A stretch of DNA of 64,000 bases, from contig NZ_VLLA01000007.1 of the NCBI RefSeq assembly GCF_007830635.1, positions 248,001-312,000 of the forward strand, read 5' to 3'. A program made the position numbers and the translations under genes. The stretch comes from Bradyrhizobium huanghuaihaiense (GTDB taxonomy: Bacteria; Pseudomonadota; Alphaproteobacteria; Rhizobiales; Xanthobacteraceae). This document shows, piece after piece, positions 62,426 to 64,000 of the stretch (position 1 is the stretch's first letter; every line of letters begins with the position of its first letter). Under the pieces are notes generated by a model that saw only the letters and a program-made list of their open reading frames with translations, had not been told where the DNA came from and searched no databases.

Positions 62426-64000
62426 ATGTTGTATTTCACGCGGTGGAGGGCGCTGGGGATTATCCTGACAGCGCTGATCGTGTGCCTCTGCGCGGTCCCG
62501 AACTTCTTTCCCGAGGCGACGGTCAAGACCTGGCCGGCCTGGGCGCAGCGCCGGCTCGTGCTCGGCCTCGACCTTCAGGGCGGCTCCTATCTGCTGCTCG
62601 AGGTCGATTCCAACTACGTGAAGAAGGAGCGGCTGGACCAGATCCGCGACGACGTTCGCCGGACGCTGCGCGACGCCAAGATCGGCTTCACCGGCGGCGT
62701 CACCGTGCGCAACGACGCGGCCGAGGTTCGCATCACCAAGGAAACCGACGTGCAGCCGGCGCTCGCCAAGCTGCGCGAATTATCCCAGCCGCTGGGCGGC
62801 CTGATGGGATCCAGCGGTCAGCGCGACCTTGAGGTGTCCGACGCCGGCGGCGGCGTGATCCGCCTCGGCATCCCGCAGGCGGCGATGCTCGACCGCATGC
62901 GCAAGACCATCGAGCAATCGATCCAGATCGTCGAGCGCCGCGTCAACGAGCTCGGCACCGTCGAGCCCGTCATCCAGCGCCAGGGCAATGACCGCATCCT
63001 GGTGCAGGTCCCCGGCCTCCAGGACCCGACCCGCCTGAAGGAGCTGCTCGGCAAGACCGCGAAGATGGAATTCCGCATGGTCGACACCTCCGTGCCGCCT
63101 GATCAGGCGCAGCAGGGACGGTTGCCGCCGGAATCCGAGCTTCTGATGAGCGCCTCGCCGCCGCCCACGCCTTACGTGGTCAAGAAGCAGGTGCTGGTCG
63201 CCGGCGGCGATTTGACCGACGCCCAGGCGAGCTTCGACCAGCGCACGGGCGAGCCGGTCGTCAGCTTCAAGTTCAACACCTCGGGTGCGCGCAAGTTCGC
63301 GCAGGCGACGCAGGAGAACGTGGGGCTGCCCTTCGCGATCGTGCTCGACAACAAGGTGATCTCGGCGCCCGTCATCCGCGAGCCCATCACCGGCGGCCAG
63401 GGCCAGATCTCCGGTAATTTCACGGTGCAATCGGCCAACGACCTCGCCATTCTGCTGCGCGCCGGCGCGCTGCCCGCGCCGCTGACCGTGGTCGAGGAGC
63501 GCACCGTCGGTCCGGGCCTCGGCCAGGATTCGATCGAGAAGGGCGAGCTTGCGGCCTATGTCGGCTCGATCCTGGTCATCATCTTCATGCTGCTGACCTA
63601 CCGGCTGTTCGGCGTGTTCGCCAACATCGCGGTCGCGATCAACGTCGCCATGATCTTCGGCCTTTTGTCGCTGCTCAACGCCACGCTGACGCTGCCCGGC
63701 ATCGCCGGCATCGTGCTTACCGTCGGCATCGCGGTGGACTCCAACGTGCTGATCTACGAGCGCATCCGCGAGGAGCTGCGCGGCGGCCGCAACGCGATCT
63801 CGGCGATCGACGCGGGCTTCAAGCGGGCGCTCGCGACCATCCTCGATTCCAACATCACCACCTTCATTGCCGCCGCGGTGCTGTTCTACATCGGCACCGG
63901 CCCGGTGCGCGGCTTCGCCGTGACGCTCGGCATCGGCATCATCACCACGGTGTTCACCGCCTTCACCCTGACCCGGCTGATCGTCGCCTGGTGGGTGCGG
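62426..64000 (+). CDS. secD: Protein translocase subunit SecD, 3' end missing
   Basis: 525 codons to the window edge, in frame, no stop. First membrane helix (ALGIILTALIVCLCAVPNFF), LVLGLDLQGGSYLLLEVDSN, periplasmic part with LVQVPGLQDPTRLKELLGKT, then the C-terminal membrane domain with GGQGQISGNF, ILLRAGALPAPLTVVEERTV and TVGIAVDSNVLIYERIREEL. RND-type partner of SecF that uses the proton gradient to pull exported proteins. ATG at 62426. Confidence 0.97.
   Translation, partial: MLYFTRWRALGIILTALIVCLCAVPNFFPEATVKTWPAWAQRRLVLGLDLQGGSYLLLEVDSNYVKKERLDQIRDDVRRTLRDAKIGFTGGVTVRNDAAEVRITKETDVQPALAKLRELSQPLGGLMGSSGQRDLEVSDAGGGVIRLGIPQAAMLDRMRKTIEQSIQIVERRVNELGTVEPVIQRQGNDRILVQVPGLQDPTRLKELLGKTAKMEFRMVDTSVPPDQAQQGRLPPESELLMSASPPPTPYVVKKQVLVAGGDLTDAQASFDQRTGEPVVSFKFNTSGARKFAQATQENVGLPFAIVLDNKVISAPVIREPITGGQGQISGNFTVQSANDLAILLRAGALPAPLTVVEERTVGPGLGQDSIEKGELAAYVGSILVIIFMLLTYRLFGVFANIAVAINVAMIFGLLSLLNATLTLPGIAGIVLTVGIAVDSNVLIYERIREELRGGRNAISAIDAGFKRALATILDSNITTFIAAAVLFYIGTGPVRGFAVTLGIGIITTVFTAFTLTRLIVAWWVR

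Overview
The window reads as a chromosomal segment of a high-GC alphaproteobacterium of the order Rhizobiales, most probably Bradyrhizobium or a close relative. The evidence is gene order (eno, an FtsB/DivIC-like gene, the pdh operon and lpdA; erpA, dgt, argS, a SPOR protein, nagZ, scpA, scpB, tatABC, serS, surE, pcm, nlpD, yajC, secD), an E1-beta subunit that carries its own lipoyl domain, an ExoR homologue, FixK-type boxes, and several families of dispersed intergenic palindromes of the rhizobial kind. No rRNA, tRNA, CRISPR array, intact insertion sequence or prophage was recognised. All functions below are read from the sequence and recalled family knowledge; no database search was run.

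Region 1 (1-12300): a truncated Tat-exported streptogramin-lyase-like protein, enolase with a downstream quinone-oxidoreductase-like gene, a divergent SDR/AraC pair flanked by imperfect direct repeats, a Tat-exported metallo-beta-lactamase-fold protein behind a structured leader, an FMN reductase, an FtsB/DivIC-like protein, a GAF-Fis regulator with a FixK-like box, an aldehyde dehydrogenase behind a 9-10-9 inverted repeat, and an exported glycerophosphodiester phosphodiesterase.

Region 2 (12400-21300): the pyruvate dehydrogenase complex (pdhA, pdhB, pdhC, lpdA), interrupted by a DUF5076-type gene and a cytidine/cytosine-type deaminase. A shared TTTGCAAAGTT motif lies before pdhA and before pdhC. 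A threonine synthase and a Bug/TctC-type solute-binding protein follow.

Region 3 (21300-33500): accessory and signalling genes. There is a three-gene two-component operon (multi-PAS kinase, FixJ-type regulator, stand-alone receiver), a cluster of small cysteine-motif proteins with a secreted Cys-rich protein, a soluble lytic transglycosylase, a HAMP-adenylate cyclase and several small uncharacterised proteins.

Region 4 (33500-54900): mostly conserved housekeeping genes: ilvD overlapping exoR, xthA, a hybrid histidine kinase, erpA, dgt, argS, SPOR protein, nagZ, scpAB, tatABC, serS, surE, pcm and an NlpD-type LysM/LytM lipoprotein. A receiver gene and a palindromic repeat sit in reverse between surE and pcm.

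Region 5 (54900-64000): a sulfatase module (formylglycine-generating-enzyme-like protein, sulfatase, HAD phosphatase-like protein, second sulfatase) behind a perfect FixK/FNR box. It looks inserted between nlpD and the DUF815-type ATPase, yajC and secD (secD runs off the end). The strongest leads are the FixK box before an oxygen-dependent sulfatase maturation gene, the mutually exclusive leader hairpins before the metallo-beta-lactamase gene, the small cysteine-protein cluster, the paired motif in the pdh operon, and the direct repeats around the SDR/AraC pair.
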